Assembly (NCBI RefSeq): GCF_003063355.1
Contig: NZ_NESH01000005.1
Coordinates: 1 to 64,000 of the forward strand
Source: Limnohabitans sp. Bal53
Lineage (GTDB): Bacteria; Pseudomonadota; Gammaproteobacteria; Burkholderiales; Burkholderiaceae_C
Direction: 5' to 3'
Length of the DNA: 64,000 bases
The notes under the pieces were generated by a model. The model ran no database searches. It was not told where the DNA came from and saw only the letters and a list, made by a program, of their open reading frames with translations. Of this stretch, positions 7,626 to 17,647 are shown piece after piece. The position numbers were made by a program, and so were the translations under genes. Position 1 is the first letter of the stretch, and every line of letters starts with the position of its first letter.

Positions 7626-9896
7626 CTAGCCAGGCATGTGACCTTTGTTGGTTTGGCGCTCGGCCTTGATCACCGAAGGGGTGCGTTTGAGGTGACGAAG
7701 CACCTGCTCCAGGTGCGCTGCATCGCGCACAGCGACCACGAACTTCAATTCGGCCGTGTCTTGGGGGGTCTCTTGCCCCATGTCCACATGCACGATGTCG
7801 GTTTCGCCGCTGGCCAAAGCGCCCGCAACTCGGGCCAGAACGCCTTTGCCGTTGACGACTGTGACGGTGATGGCGGTCTCGAAGCTGCGGCTCAATTCGT
7901 CCGACCATTCCACGCCAATGAAGCGTTCGCTGTCTTTGTGTTCCAGCTTGCGGGCGGTGGCGCAATCGCGGGTGTGCACGGCCAGGCCCTCGCCGCGCCC
8001 CAGATAGCCCACGATGTCGTCACCGGGCAAGGGGCGGCAGCAACGTGAATAAACGACCGATGCGTTTTCGCTGCCGTCCAAGGTGATGGCACCTTGCGAG
8101 ATGGACTCGTGCGCCGTGAAGCGTTCGCGGGTCATCAGCAGCGCGTCGGGTTTTTGACCCAATTCGGACAGGAGGGCAGTCAGACGCTTGGCCACAATGG
8201 TGGCGATGCGTTTGCCCAGGCCAATGTCCATCAGCAAATCAGCTTGGTTGCGGTTGCCTGTGAAGCGTAACAATTTTTCCCACAGCGCATGGTGCGCTTC
8301 GTCGTTGGCGGGCAGCTGGTTGATGCCTTCGGCGCGCAAAGCTTGCGCCAGCAATTTTTCGCCCAGGCCCACCGACTCGGTTTGCGCCATGGTCTTGAGG
8401 TGGTGGCGTATTTTGGAGCGGGCGCGTCCAGTGCGCACAAAGCCCAGCCAGGCCGGGTTGGGGGCTGATACGGGCGCGGTGATCACCTCGACCACGTCGC
8501 CATTTTTGAGCTCGGTGCGCAGCGGCACTTGGTCGCCATTGATGCGGGCGGCCATGGCGTGGTCGCCCACCCGGCTGTGGATGGCGTAAGCAAAGTCCAC
8601 CACAGTGGCGCCCCGAGGCAGGGCCATGATCTGGCTCTTGGGGGTGAACACATACACCGCATCAGGGAACAGGTCGACTTTGACGTGGTCCCAGAATTCG
8701 GCAGCGTCACGTGTTTCGGTCTGAATGTCGAGCAGCGATTGCAGCCACTGCGTGCCTAAGCGCTCGGACTGGGCGCTGGCCGACTCATGTTCTTTGTAGA
8801 GCCAGTGCGCGGCCACGCCCGATTCGGCCACCAGGTGCATGGGTTCGGTGCGCATCTGGAACTCCACGTTCACGCCCGATGGCCCCACCAGCGTGGTGTG
8901 CAGCGACTGGTAGCCGTTGACCTTGGCAATTGCGATGTGGTCCTTGAACTTGCCGGGCAGGGGTTTGTAGATTTGGTGCAACAAACCCAAAGCGGTGTAG
9001 CAATCGATGACCGAGGGCACGATGACCCGCAGGCCGTAGATGTCGGTCACCTGCGCAAAGCTCAAGTGCTTTTCATCCATCTTCTTGTAGATGGAGTAGA
9101 GCGTTTTTTCGCGGCCGCTGATGCGCACATCCATATGGGCTTGGGCAAAGACGGCCTCCACATCGGCCTGTACTTTTTGGATCAGGTCACGGCGGCGGTT
9201 GCGGGCGCGGGACACGGCCTTGGACAACACCGCGTAGCGCCAGGGCAGCAGGTGTTTGAACGACAGGTCTTGCAGCTCGCGGTAGATCTGGTTCAGGCCC
9301 AGGCGGTGTGCGATCGGGGCGTAGATTTCCTGGGTTTCGGAGGCGATGCGGCCCCACTTGCTGCGCGGCATGTCCGACATGGTGCGCATGTTGTGGGTGC
9401 GGTCGGCCAGCTTGATAAGAATGACGCGCACATCGCGGGCCATGGCCAGCAGCATCTTGCGAAAGGACTCGGCCTGGTTTTCCTCGCGGGTGTTGAATTC
9501 CAGCTTGTCCAGTTTGGTCAGACCATCGACCAGCTCAGCCACTGGTGAGCCAAAGCGCTCAATCAGCTCGATCTTGGTCACGCCGCAGTCTTCCATCGCG
9601 TCGTGCAGCAGTGCTGCCGCCAGTGCCTGGGCGTCGAGTTTCCACTCGGTGCACAAACCGGCCACCGCGATCGGGTGGGTGATATAGGGTTCACCGCTTT
9701 TGCGCATTTGGCCCAGGTGGGCTTCGTCGGCGTATTTATAGGCCCGCCGCACCATGTCGGTGTCGGTGTCGCTCAGATAGCCCAGCTGAGCCTCCAGCAC
9801 GGCAAAACTGGCGGCCGCCGCATTGGCAGCCGCCGGGTCCGGCGCGTTGGGGCGACTGGAGCCAGTTTTGGGGGTTTTGGGCAGGACAGCGCTCAT
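7626..9896 (-). CDS. spoT: Bifunctional (p)ppGpp synthetase/hydrolase SpoT (RelA/SpoT family)
   Basis: A 756-residue stringent-response enzyme. Domain order: HD hydrolase (HPIAVAGLCTEWKLD, then ALLHDAMEDCGVT and KLADRTHNMRTM), the ppGpp synthetase domain (VNGYQSLHTTLVGP), the TGS domain (VYVFTPKSQIMALPRGATVV), a helical/zinc-finger-like section with CCRPLPGDDIVGYL, and a C-terminal ACT domain. The intact HD motif supports hydrolase activity. ATG 9896 gives the MSAVLPK start; an in-frame codon 45 bases upstream is less likely. It follows rpoZ as in many proteobacteria, with terminator-like hairpins between them. Confidence 0.95.
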   Translation of the reverse strand: MSAVLPKTPKTGSSRPNAPDPAAANAAAASFAVLEAQLGYLSDTDTDMVRRAYKYADEAHLGQMRKSGEPYITHPIAVAGLCTEWKLDAQALAAALLHDAMEDCGVTKIELIERFGSPVAELVDGLTKLDKLEFNTREENQAESFRKMLLAMARDVRVILIKLADRTHNMRTMSDMPRSKWGRIASETQEIYAPIAHRLGLNQIYRELQDLSFKHLLPWRYAVLSKAVSRARNRRRDLIQKVQADVEAVFAQAHMDVRISGREKTLYSIYKKMDEKHLSFAQVTDIYGLRVIVPSVIDCYTALGLLHQIYKPLPGKFKDHIAIAKVNGYQSLHTTLVGPSGVNVEFQMRTEPMHLVAESGVAAHWLYKEHESASAQSERLGTQWLQSLLDIQTETRDAAEFWDHVKVDLFPDAVYVFTPKSQIMALPRGATVVDFAYAIHSRVGDHAMAARINGDQVPLRTELKNGDVVEVITAPVSAPNPAWLGFVRTGRARSKIRHHLKTMAQTESVGLGEKLLAQALRAEGINQLPANDEAHHALWEKLLRFTGNRNQADLLMDIGLGKRIATIVAKRLTALLSELGQKPDALLMTRERFTAHESISQGAITLDGSENASVVYSRCCRPLPGDDIVGYLGRGEGLAVHTRDCATARKLEHKDSERFIGVEWSDELSRSFETAITVTVVNGKGVLARVAGALASGETDIVHVDMGQETPQDTAELKFVVAVRDAAHLEQVLRHLKRTPSVIKAERQTNKGHMPG

Positions 9897-9940
9897 GACA
9901 TCAATGTAACGCAAGCCTTGGCAGGCTGGAAAAAAAGCCA

Positions 9941-9990
9941 AAAAAAAGCCCCATGAAGGGGCATTTTCAGGTCTGGCGGAAGAGCCAGAC
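9941..9990 (-). terminator. Terminator hairpins between rpoZ and spoT
   Basis: On the minus strand, just after rpoZ, a hairpin GTCTGGC/GCCAGAC (9971-9990) is followed by GCCCC/GGGGC with loop TTCAT (9948-9962) and then seven Ts. The second is a good intrinsic terminator and would partly insulate spoT from rpoZ transcription. Confidence 0.75.
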
Positions 9991-10005
9991 TCGGGTTGGG
10001 GCGTT

Positions 10006-10206
10006 TCAGGAAACGCGCTTGAGCATCTCGATGCCCACTTTGCCAGCGGCGATTTCGCGCAAGGCGGTCACGCCAGGCTTGTTTTTGCTCTCGATGCGGG
10101 GTGTGTGACCCTGGCTCAGCATGCGGGCGCGGTACGTGGCGGCCAAAACCAGCTGAAAGCGGTTAGGGATCTGTTCCAGGCAATCTTCAACAGTGATGCG
10201 GGCCAT
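10006..10206 (-). CDS. rpoZ: RNA polymerase omega subunit
   Basis: A 66-residue omega subunit, which assists assembly of beta-prime into RNA polymerase and is part of the ppGpp site. The start [20 protein letters not shown] is diagnostic, followed by [12 protein letters not shown] and a C-terminal [11 protein letters not shown] segment. ATG 10206 fixes the usual N-terminus. The gene sits between gmk and spoT in the conserved gmk-rpoZ-spoT order. Confidence 0.96.
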   Translation of the reverse strand: MARITVEDCLEQIPNRFQLVLAATYRARMLSQGHTPRIESKNKPGVTALREIAAGKVGIEMLKRVS

Positions 10207-10237
10207 GAGTTTTCCTTGAAAATGTCTGTGCTGGGAG

Positions 10238-10858
10238 TCAAGCCATCTTGAGGGCTTGAAAAGTGTCAGGCCGGGCGCGGCGCTGGACGTGGTACTTGAG
10301 ACGCTGAGCGTGAACAACCGCTTTCAGGTCAAACAAAGCACGATCAAATACTTCATTGATTATAACGAAGTCGAATTCTGGGGCCTGGGCCATCTCGATG
10401 GCTGCGTTTTGCAGGCGCAGCTCAATGATTTCGGCGGTGTCTTCGCCTCGACGCTCCAGGCGCGAGCGCAACTCTTCCCAGCTGGGGGGCAAGATGAAGA
10501 TCAGCACGGCGTTGGCGTACATCTTTTTGATCTGCAGCGCGCCTTGGTAGTCGATCTCCAAAATCACATCGGCGCCTTGCGCCATGCGCTCTTCAATCAT
10601 CTTTTTGGAGGTGCCGTAGCGCTGTCCGTGCACATGGGCCCATTCGACAAAGGCGTCGCCCAGCACCATGGCATCAAATTCTTGCGACGAGGCAAAAAAG
10701 TACTCGCGGCCATGCTTTTCCTGGCCGCGCGGGGCGCGTGTGGTGTGCGAGACGGTGGGCTGAACGCGAGAGTCGAGTTCCATCAAGGCTTTGACCAGGC
10801 TGGATTTGCCAGCCCCGCTGGGGGCGGCGACAACAAACAGGTTTCCGGGGTAATCCAT
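10238..10858 (-). CDS. gmk: Guanylate kinase
   Basis: A 206-residue cytosolic enzyme phosphorylating GMP to GDP with ATP. Motifs: P-loop [17 protein letters not shown] at 9-25, the GMP-binding segment [21 protein letters not shown], and the [12 protein letters not shown] segment near 100. ATG 10858 gives the MDYPGNLF start, matching known lengths. It lies 11 bases downstream of yicC on the same strand and 31 bases before rpoZ, consistent with one operon. Confidence 0.95.
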   Translation of the reverse strand: MDYPGNLFVVAAPSGAGKSSLVKALMELDSRVQPTVSHTTRAPRGQEKHGREYFFASSQEFDAMVLGDAFVEWAHVHGQRYGTSKKMIEERMAQGADVILEIDYQGALQIKKMYANAVLIFILPPSWEELRSRLERRGEDTAEIIELRLQNAAIEMAQAPEFDFVIINEVFDRALFDLKAVVHAQRLKYHVQRRARPDTFQALKMA

Positions 10859-10869
10859 GCTGGTGCTCT

Positions 10870-11787
10870 TTATTCGATGTTTTGAACTTGTTCGCGCATT
10901 TGCTCGATCAGCACCTTCATGTCCACCGAGATGCGGGTCATCTCCAGCACGGCCGATTTGGAGCCCAGCGTGTTGGCTTCGCGGTGCAGTTCCTGAATCA
11001 GGAAGTCCAAGCGCTTGCCAATGTCGCCGCCCTTGGTGAGCAGGCGCGAGAGTTCGTCCAGGTGCGAGCGCAAACGGGTCAGCTCTTCGGCCACGTCGAT
11101 GCGGATGGCAAATGCGGTGGCTTCGGTAAGAGCCCGGTCTTGCGCGGCTTCGGGCAAGTGGCTGCCATCGGCCAAAGCCATGGCGTCTTTCCATCGCTCC
11201 AAAAAGCGCTGGCGCTGTTGCTCGACCAGTTGCGGCACCAGCGGCACGGCCTGCTCGGCCAAGCCGCGCAGCTGCTCAATGTGGCCTTGCAGCATATCGG
11301 TCAGGCGGGCGCCTTCGCGGGCGCGGGCTTCGCGCAGCGCGTCCACCGCTTGGGTGGCCAGTTGCATCCAGGCGGCTTCGTCGGGCGCTGCTTGGCCCGA
11401 GTGGCCCGCCGTCATGCGCAGCACATCGGCCACGCTCAAGGACCGGGCTTCGGGTAACCAGTCTTGGATCTTGTCTTGCAGGGCCGCGATTTTTTGCAGG
11501 GCTTGGTGGTTGGGCGCTTGGAGGGCAGCGCCGTCGCCTGCGTCCTGGCTGGCGCGCACTTCCACTTTGCCCCGTTTGATCTGGCGTGTGATCAGCTCGC
11601 GCAGGCCAGGTTCAAGCTGGCGCAGCTCTTCGGGCAGGCGAAAACTCAGGTCCAGAAAACGGCTGTTGACCGAGCGGATCTCCAACCCCAGCCGGGCTGT
11701 ATGGGCCGCAATGGCAGGGGTTTCACCGTCTGCGGCCAGCGGGCTGTGCTGCACGCTGGCGTATCCGGTCATACTGTAAACTGGCAT
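10870..11787 (-). CDS. yicC: YicC/YloC family endoribonuclease
   Basis: A 305-residue YicC-family protein; family members have been reported to act as endoribonucleases. The N-terminal [13 protein letters not shown] and the ending [17 protein letters not shown] followed by [18 protein letters not shown] are the two conserved signatures. It is the first gene of the yicC-gmk-rpoZ unit and is divergent from rph, separated by about 170 bases that must hold both promoters. Confidence 0.9.
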   Translation of the reverse strand: MPVYSMTGYASVQHSPLAADGETPAIAAHTARLGLEIRSVNSRFLDLSFRLPEELRQLEPGLRELITRQIKRGKVEVRASQDAGDGAALQAPNHQALQKIAALQDKIQDWLPEARSLSVADVLRMTAGHSGQAAPDEAAWMQLATQAVDALREARAREGARLTDMLQGHIEQLRGLAEQAVPLVPQLVEQQRQRFLERWKDAMALADGSHLPEAAQDRALTEATAFAIRIDVAEELTRLRSHLDELSRLLTKGGDIGKRLDFLIQELHREANTLGSKSAVLEMTRISVDMKVLIEQMREQVQNIE

Positions 11788-11956
11788 GGATCAAGTTCCT
11801 TGTGACAGCGCTTGGCCCGATTGGCCATGATGCGCTGCTGATGCCCAGCTTGGCTGAGCATGAAACGAGGCATTATCTCAAACTCTTGTGTCCGCCCCGC
11901 CCGCTGTCTGCCGTGTGCACGGCCAGGACTCAGGGGTCAACCCATTCAGCGCCACC

Positions 11957-12715
11957 ATGAACACCACCAGCTCCTACAGCCGAACCGGTCGCTCCGCCGA
12001 CGCCCTGCGCCCTGTGCGCATCACCCGCGGTTACACCGTGCACGCCGAAGGTTCGGTTTTGATCGAGTTTGGCCAGACCCGCGTGCTGTGCACCGCCTCG
12101 GTCGAAGAGAAGGTGCCGGGCCACAAAAAAGGCAGCGGCGAAGGCTGGGTCACGGCCGAATACGGCATGTTGCCCCGCGCCACGCACACCCGGGGCGACC
12201 GCGAAGCAGCACGCGGCAAACAAAGCGGCCGCACGCAAGAGATTCAGCGCTTGATTGGCCGCTCGCTGCGCGCTGTGTTTGACCTGAAAAAGCTGGGCGA
12301 GCGCACGATCCACCTCGATTGCGACGTGCTGCAAGCCGACGGCGGCACCCGCACCGCCAGCATCACGGGCGCTTTTGTGGCGGCGCAAGACGCCGTCAAC
12401 TGGCTCATGACCACGGGCAAACTGAGCGAGTCGCCCATCATCGACCGTGTGGCCGCCATCTCGGTGGGTCTGAAAAGCGGCACCGCTTTGCTGGACTTGG
12501 ACTATCCCGAAGACTCGGCCTGCGACACCGACATGAACGTGGTCATGACCGGCGCGGGCAACTTTGTGGAAGTGCAGGGCACGGCCGAAGGCGTGGCTTT
12601 TACCCGCGTCGAGATGGACCGCATGCTGGCGCTGGCCGAAAAAGGCATTGCGCAGTTGGTGCAGCTGCAAAAGCAGGCGCACGACGAGCCTCAAACCCTG
12701 ACCTTCAGCGCTTGA
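11957..12715 (+). CDS. rph: Ribonuclease PH
   Basis: A 252-residue phosphorolytic 3'-5' exoribonuclease that trims tRNA 3' ends. Landmarks: [20 protein letters not shown] at the N-terminus, [21 protein letters not shown] near 70-90 with catalytic-site arginines, [12 protein letters not shown], and [23 protein letters not shown] 11957 gives the normal start; an in-frame GTG at 11888 would add 23 residues. It heads an rph-rdgB-hemW run typical of betaproteobacteria. Confidence 0.94.
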   Translation: MNTTSSYSRTGRSADALRPVRITRGYTVHAEGSVLIEFGQTRVLCTASVEEKVPGHKKGSGEGWVTAEYGMLPRATHTRGDREAARGKQSGRTQEIQRLIGRSLRAVFDLKKLGERTIHLDCDVLQADGGTRTASITGAFVAAQDAVNWLMTTGKLSESPIIDRVAAISVGLKSGTALLDLDYPEDSACDTDMNVVMTGAGNFVEVQGTAEGVAFTRVEMDRMLALAEKGIAQLVQLQKQAHDEPQTLTFSA

Positions 12716-12734
12716 AGCGCGGGCGATCTGGTCC

Positions 12735-13349
12735 ATGAAAATCGTCCTCGCCTCCAACAATGCGGGCAAATTGGCCGAGTTGCAAACCCTGTTTGCGCCG
12801 CTGGGCATGACGCTGGTGCGCCAGTCCGAGCTGAACATCCCCGAGGCGGCAGAGCCCTTCAAAACCTTCGTTGAAAACGCTTTGGCCAAAGCCCGTCACG
12901 CCGCTCAATTGAGCGGCATGCCCGCGCTGGCCGATGACGCGGGCCTGTGTGTGGACGCATTTGGCGGCCAGCCCGGCGTGGACACGGCTTACTACGCCAC
13001 CCGATTTGGCTACCCCAAGGGCGACGACACCAACGTCACCGCTTTGCTGGAACAGATGCAGGGCATGGCCAACCGCCGCGCCGCCATGGTCAGCACCTTG
13101 GTGGCCGTGCGCAGCGCCGACGATCCGGAGCCGCTGATCGCGGTGGGCCGGGTCGTGGTGCAGATCACGCCCGAGCGCCGGGGCAGCAATGGTTTTGGTT
13201 TTGACCCGGTCATGTTTTTGCCCGAATTTGGCAAGACCTTTGCCGAGTTGCCCCCTGAGGTGAAAAACGCCAACAGCCACCGGGGCCGCGCCGCGCAAGC
13301 CATGCTGGCGCTGATGCGCGAACGCTGGCTGGACAGCGCCGCGCCATGA
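12735..13349 (+). CDS. rdgB: RdgB/HAM1 family XTP/dITP diphosphatase
   Basis: A 204-residue nucleotide-pool-cleansing enzyme that hydrolyses ITP, XTP and dITP to monophosphates. It begins MKIVLASNNAGKLAELQTLF (the SNNxGK motif), has ENALAKARHAA and PALADDAGLCVDAFGGQPGV around 60-85, and GSNGFGFDPVMFLPEFGKT near 155-175. It lies 19 bases after rph, and its stop overlaps the hemW start as ATGA. Confidence 0.95.
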   Translation: MKIVLASNNAGKLAELQTLFAPLGMTLVRQSELNIPEAAEPFKTFVENALAKARHAAQLSGMPALADDAGLCVDAFGGQPGVDTAYYATRFGYPKGDDTNVTALLEQMQGMANRRAAMVSTLVAVRSADDPEPLIAVGRVVVQITPERRGSNGFGFDPVMFLPEFGKTFAELPPEVKNANSHRGRAAQAMLALMRERWLDSAAP

Positions 13350-14557
13350 ACCCCATGATGGACCCGGTGCACGCCATGCGCCCAGGCGTACTGCAACTGA
13401 ATGCTCTGCCGCCCCTGTCGCTGTATGTGCACCTGCCTTGGTGCATCAAAAAATGCCCGTATTGCGACTTCAACTCGCATGAATTCCGCGAAGGCGCTGA
13501 CCCGGTGTCGACGCAAGACGCCTACATCAACGCACTCTTTGCCGACCTTGAAGCCAGCCTGCCCCTGATTTGGGGCCGCAGCATCCAGACGGTGTTTTTG
13601 GGCGGCGGCACGCCCAGTTTGTTTTCGCCCGAAGCGATTGACCGTTTGATTTCGGGCATCCGCGCCCGCGTGCGCTTGGCACCGGACGCCGAAATCACCA
13701 TGGAAGCCAACCCCGGCACCTTTGAGAAAGACCGTTTCAAGGCCTTCCACCAAGCGGGCATCACCCGTTTGTCGATCGGCGTGCAAAGCTTTGACAACAC
13801 GCACCTGAAAGCTTTGGGCCGCGTGCACGACCGTGACCAGGCCTTGGCCGCTGTCACCGAAGCCGCTCAGGTGTTTGACACCTTCAACCTCGACCTGATG
13901 TACGCCTTGCCGGGCCAGACGCTCGAAGGCCTCAGCCAAGACATCCAGACCGCGCTGGCTTTTGCGCCGCCGCACATCTCGATCTACCACCTGACGATCG
14001 AGCCCAACACGGTGTTCGCCAAGTTTCCGCCCACTCTGCCCGAAGACGATCTGGCCTACGAGATGATGGACCGCATGACTGAGCTCACTGGGTTGGCGGG
14101 GCTGAACCGCTACGAAGTGTCGGCTTATGCCAAGCCGGGACATCCATGCGCCCACAACCTGAACTACTGGCAGTTTGGGGACTATCTGGGCATTGGCGCC
14201 GGGGCGCACAGCAAGCTCAGTTTTGCGCACCGCGTGCTGCGGCAAGTGCGTTACCGGGAACCTGCGCTGTACATGCAGCAGGCCATGAAGGGCGAGCCCG
14301 TCACGCAAAGCACCGAGGTCTCGCGCCAAGATTTGCCTTTTGAATTCATGCTCAACGCACTGCGTTTGCGTGATGGCTTTGCTTTGGCTGATTTTGTGGA
14401 CCGCACGGGCTTGGCCATGACCAGCATCCAAAAGGGTCTGGCGGAGGCTGAAAAACTGGGCCTGATCGGGCGTGACCTGCACCGGGTCTGGCCGACAGAC
14501 AGGGGTTTTGATTTTTTGAGTGACCTGCAGGCGCTGTTTTTGGCCGAAGCACCGTGA
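13346..14557 (+). CDS. hemW: Radical SAM heme chaperone HemW
   Basis: A 403-residue radical SAM protein of the HemW family (formerly called oxygen-independent coproporphyrinogen oxidase-like), a heme-binding chaperone. The 4Fe-4S motif CIKKCPYCDF near residue 34 retains the CxxxCxxC spacing, and SLYVHLPWC precedes it. VFLGGGTPSLF, ITMEANPGTFEKDRF and RLSIGVQSFD follow, and the HemW C-terminal domain includes FEFMLNALRLRDGF. The start overlaps rdgB as ATGA. Confidence 0.93.
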   Translation: MNPMMDPVHAMRPGVLQLNALPPLSLYVHLPWCIKKCPYCDFNSHEFREGADPVSTQDAYINALFADLEASLPLIWGRSIQTVFLGGGTPSLFSPEAIDRLISGIRARVRLAPDAEITMEANPGTFEKDRFKAFHQAGITRLSIGVQSFDNTHLKALGRVHDRDQALAAVTEAAQVFDTFNLDLMYALPGQTLEGLSQDIQTALAFAPPHISIYHLTIEPNTVFAKFPPTLPEDDLAYEMMDRMTELTGLAGLNRYEVSAYAKPGHPCAHNLNYWQFGDYLGIGAGAHSKLSFAHRVLRQVRYREPALYMQQAMKGEPVTQSTEVSRQDLPFEFMLNALRLRDGFALADFVDRTGLAMTSIQKGLAEAEKLGLIGRDLHRVWPTDRGFDFLSDLQALFLAEAP

Positions 14558-14567
14558 CCTCACATCT

Positions 14568-15137
14568 TCAGTGCGTTGACTTTTGGCGCTGGTACAAGCG
14601 GTCGATCACAAACTTCATGACGTAAAGCATCAGCAAAGCACCGACGGCATTGCCCACAAACATGGGCCAAACATCCACCAAAATGTTGGCATCGGGTTTT
14701 TCAAGGGACCACCACACCAGTTGGTCACTCATGGCGCTGGCCGCTGAGAAAATGAGGGTCATTTGCAGCAGCCTTGTTGCGGTCATTTGCCCCAACTGCG
14801 GCGCCAGCCAGCCCTGCCGTATCAAGTACTTCATGACCAGCCAAGGGGTCAGTCCAGACACCACGCCATTGATGAACGGGAAAAACCAAGCGGTGCCCGT
14901 CATGGACGTGTTGTCGATGTACCAGCTGCCCAACGTCAGACCGATGGCGCCTGGTAAACCCATCGTCAGCACCAAGATCACCCGAAAGCCCGCCGGCAGA
15001 AATACCCAGCTGATGCCTTCGCTGTACTGAAAGCTGGAAAAAATCCAGCCATTGAGCTTGAAGAAGCCCACAAACAAAACAGCGCTGATGAATGTCAGCG
15101 CTGTTTTTTCAAAGGCATTTCGTAAGTTTGTACTCAT
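14568..15137 (-). CDS. Small multi-pass membrane protein of unknown function
   Basis: A 189-residue integral membrane protein. Roughly five or six hydrophobic segments can be seen, for example SAVLFVGFFKLNGWIF, VFLPAGFRVILVLTMGLPGA and VGNAVGALLMLYVMKFVI. The arrangement FLPAGFRVILVL resembles MASE1-like sensory membrane modules, but no output domain is attached. Its start overlaps the stop of an upstream MarR-like regulator as ATGA, so the pair is coupled and the regulator may control it. Function unknown. Confidence 0.75.
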   Translation of the reverse strand: MSTNLRNAFEKTALTFISAVLFVGFFKLNGWIFSSFQYSEGISWVFLPAGFRVILVLTMGLPGAIGLTLGSWYIDNTSMTGTAWFFPFINGVVSGLTPWLVMKYLIRQGWLAPQLGQMTATRLLQMTLIFSAASAMSDQLVWWSLEKPDANILVDVWPMFVGNAVGALLMLYVMKFVIDRLYQRQKSTH

Positions 15138-15502
15138 GCGATCTGGTTTTGATGAGCCTGCTGCATGGATTTGCCCAGGTTCTGGAAGTAGTCCAGTGTG
15201 CGCTGGGTGGGAATCAGGAACTTGGCGCGCCGGTCGCCTTCCTGGTTCAGTGTGCTGAGCATGTCTTTTTCGCGCAGTCGCGTGATGCGTTTGTGCAAGG
15301 TGGCGGGCGAGCCCAAGGCGGCCAAGCCAATGGCCTCGCGCACGGTCATGGGCTCGTTCTCGTACCAGCGCAAAACCACCGATTGCAGCAAAGCCGACTC
15401 GTTGGCGTCCATCTCCTGGCCATCGGGCAAGGCTTGAACCACCGTGGCCAACTGCAAAAAGCGCAGATAAGCAGAAGCAAAAGGGCTTTGGGTTTTTTCC
15501 AT
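15134..15502 (-). CDS. MarR-like winged-helix transcriptional regulator
   Basis: A 122-residue protein with a winged-helix core: LLQSVVLRWYENEPMTVREA, the recognition-helix-like GSPATLHKRITRLREKDML, and a beta-wing with basic residues (NQEGDRRAKFLIPT). Resemblance to MarR-type regulators is by fold pattern, not strong signature. It is divergent from the oxidoreductase at 15629 and coupled to the membrane protein downstream. A short inverted repeat ACCTT-AC-AAGGT at 15532-15543 in the divergent gap is a possible operator. Confidence 0.7.
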   Translation of the reverse strand: MEKTQSPFASAYLRFLQLATVVQALPDGQEMDANESALLQSVVLRWYENEPMTVREAIGLAALGSPATLHKRITRLREKDMLSTLNQEGDRRAKFLIPTQRTLDYFQNLGKSMQQAHQNQIA

Positions 15503-15628
15503 GGTTGTGATTTTATCGAATTATTTCCAAACCTTACAAGGTCACCAAATCCGTTGTCGGGTCTGCGTCACCCGGGTGCTTGGATGTGTCTTGAAGTGGT
15601 TAAGCTTGTGCGACCTGAGGAGACAGAC

Positions 15629-16594
15629 ATGACACACAAAATCGCCATCATCGGGCTGGGCATCATGGGCCGGCGCATGCTGGAAAACGCCTTACGGCAT
15701 TCCGCTTTCGAGGTTTGCGGTGTTTGGGATCCTTCTCCTGCATCCCTTGCCAAAACGCTGGAGATGGCCCCTGGTGTGACCGTCGCGCCCAATGCACAGG
15801 CGGCCATGGCAGAGGCCGATGTGGTGTACCTGGCCTGCCCGCCAGGGCCGCGAAAAACCTATGCCTTGCAGGCTGCTGCGGCTGGGCAGGGGGTGTTCAT
15901 GGAAAAACCTCTGGGCACCGACAACGCGCAAAGCCGCGACTTGGTAGCCCAATTGGCCCAAGCCCGCTTGCCCGGCGTGGTCAACTTCACGCAAGCCGCC
16001 TCGCGTGGGTTTGATGAACTGAACCGCGCAATCGCGGCGGGTGAAACGGGTGAGCTGTTGGGCATAGACATCGTGGTGAACTACCCTGCATGGCCTCGCG
16101 CCTGGCAAAAAGACGCCGACTGGCTGCGCATGCGCGATGAGGGCGGCTACACCCGAGAAGTGATTTCGCATTTCCTGTTTTTGGCCGGACGCTTTTTGGG
16201 GCCGCTGAACTTGCAGCAAGCCTTGCCGCGCTACCCGCAAGACCCGGCCTTGTGCGAGCTCGACATGCTGGCCCGATTGACCACCGCCGATGGCAAACCC
16301 GTCACCGTCATGGCCACCACAGGAGGTCAGCAGCCCGACCGTCAAGAAGTCACGGTGCGCGGCAGCCGCATGAACCATCAGTTCAGGGAGTTTTACCAAC
16401 TGTGGCGCTCAGACGGCGGCCCTTGGGTTGAGGCCCTCGACTGGAGCAACGAAGACCCGCGCACCAGCGCTTTGCAGCGTCAGTTGAGCGAAGTAGATTT
16501 GTGGTTACGTGGGCAGCCTCACAAACTGGCCACAGCCGAAGAAGCGCTGGCAGTGCAGGAGTTGGTGGAGGCGATGTTGGTGGGCAAGAACTGA
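15629..16594 (+). CDS. Gfo/Idh/MocA family NAD(P)-dependent oxidoreductase
   Basis: A 321-residue dehydrogenase-like protein. The N-terminal Rossmann motif IAIIGLGIMGRRM, the GVWDPSPAS segment after beta-strand 2 and VFMEKPLGTDNAQ, containing the EKP triad of the Gfo/Idh/MocA family, are visible; the C-terminal half has GGYTREVISHFLFLAGRF as expected for the alpha/beta substrate domain. ATG 15629 is preceded by a purine-rich GAGGAGA ribosome site. The substrate, probably a polyol or sugar derivative, is not recognisable. Confidence 0.85.
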   Translation: MTHKIAIIGLGIMGRRMLENALRHSAFEVCGVWDPSPASLAKTLEMAPGVTVAPNAQAAMAEADVVYLACPPGPRKTYALQAAAAGQGVFMEKPLGTDNAQSRDLVAQLAQARLPGVVNFTQAASRGFDELNRAIAAGETGELLGIDIVVNYPAWPRAWQKDADWLRMRDEGGYTREVISHFLFLAGRFLGPLNLQQALPRYPQDPALCELDMLARLTTADGKPVTVMATTGGQQPDRQEVTVRGSRMNHQFREFYQLWRSDGGPWVEALDWSNEDPRTSALQRQLSEVDLWLRGQPHKLATAEEALAVQELVEAMLVGKN

Positions 16595-16708
16595 TGTGTT
16601 TTCAAGCTCAAAAGCGAGGGCGCTGGATGGTGTGTCGCTGACTTGGTGTGCGTTAGACAAGCCTGAATTTTGGTGTTAGTGTCCGCCTAAATTCAACAAA
16701 GGCACTTC

Positions 16709-17647
16709 ATGCAACTTGCCGCTGTACAGCGTCGGACCGCTGAAATTTTGGACAAAGATGAAAACGGTGACTTGACCAGCAAAATCTGTGATTGGGGCCT
16801 ATTGGTCTTGGTGTTGGTGAATGTTGCTGCGGTTATTCTTGAATCGGTCGCCTCTCTTCGGCAAGCGCATCAAGCGATTTTTGACACCATAGAGCTGTTC
16901 AGCGTGGTGGTGTTTTCTGCTGAATATCTGTTGCGAGTTTGGTCAGCGCCTGCGCGAAAAGCTGAGCGCCGCCCTACAGGGCGGGCCCGTCTCAGTTACA
17001 TGTTGAGCTTTCACGGATTGGTTGACGTGATCGCAATTGCACCCTTTTACTTGCAGATGATCTTTCCGGGAGTCGATTTGCGAATCTTGCGAGTTTTGCG
17101 ATTGGTTCGTGCTCTCAAAATCTCTCATTACAGCAGCGCCATCGAAGATCTCTTTGAAGCCATTTATCAAGAGCGCAAGTCGTTCATTGCGACCCTCTAC
17201 CTCCTGTTGCTGGCCGTGCTTTTGAGTTCCAGCTTGATGTACTTTGCTGAGGGTGAGGCGCAGCCAGATAAGTTCTCCTCCATCCCGGCCAGCATGTATT
17301 GGGCCATCATCACTTTGACCACTGTGGGTTACGGCGACGTGGCCCCCATAACTTGGATCGGCCAGATCGTTGCGCCTTTCACGGCATTTTTGGGTGTGTG
17401 CACGGTTGCTTTGCTCACGGGTATCGTGGCATCGGCCTTTTCCAATCAGATGGCCCGTCGGAAAGTGCTCATGCAAGAGCAAATTCGCCAATCCCTGAAA
17501 GACGGTGTTTTGTCCAAAGAGGAGCTGTTGGCCATAGAGTTGCTTCGCGCAGAGTTCAACTTGTCCGAGGGTTTGGTGCGGAGTCTGACGACACAGTTGC
17601 AAAAAGAATATGCCAAGGCGCAAGACGAGTCCAAGCAGCCGCCTTGA
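16709..17647 (+). CDS. Six-TM voltage-gated-like potassium channel (ion transporter)
   Basis: A 312-residue inner-membrane channel. Segments S1-S3 lie in roughly the first 125 residues; the S4-like segment LRILRVLRLVRALKIS carries regularly spaced arginines; the pore ends in TLTTVGYGDVAPI, the potassium selectivity filter. The C-terminal tail is a charged helical region rich in Glu and Gln. It stands alone; 41 bases after its stop is an imperfect hairpin (AGCCAA/TTGGCT). AT content rises beyond it, marking the start of an accessory patch. Confidence 0.9.
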   Translation: MQLAAVQRRTAEILDKDENGDLTSKICDWGLLVLVLVNVAAVILESVASLRQAHQAIFDTIELFSVVVFSAEYLLRVWSAPARKAERRPTGRARLSYMLSFHGLVDVIAIAPFYLQMIFPGVDLRILRVLRLVRALKISHYSSAIEDLFEAIYQERKSFIATLYLLLLAVLLSSSLMYFAEGEAQPDKFSSIPASMYWAIITLTTVGYGDVAPITWIGQIVAPFTAFLGVCTVALLTGIVASAFSNQMARRKVLMQEQIRQSLKDGVLSKEELLAIELLRAEFNLSEGLVRSLTTQLQKEYAKAQDESKQPP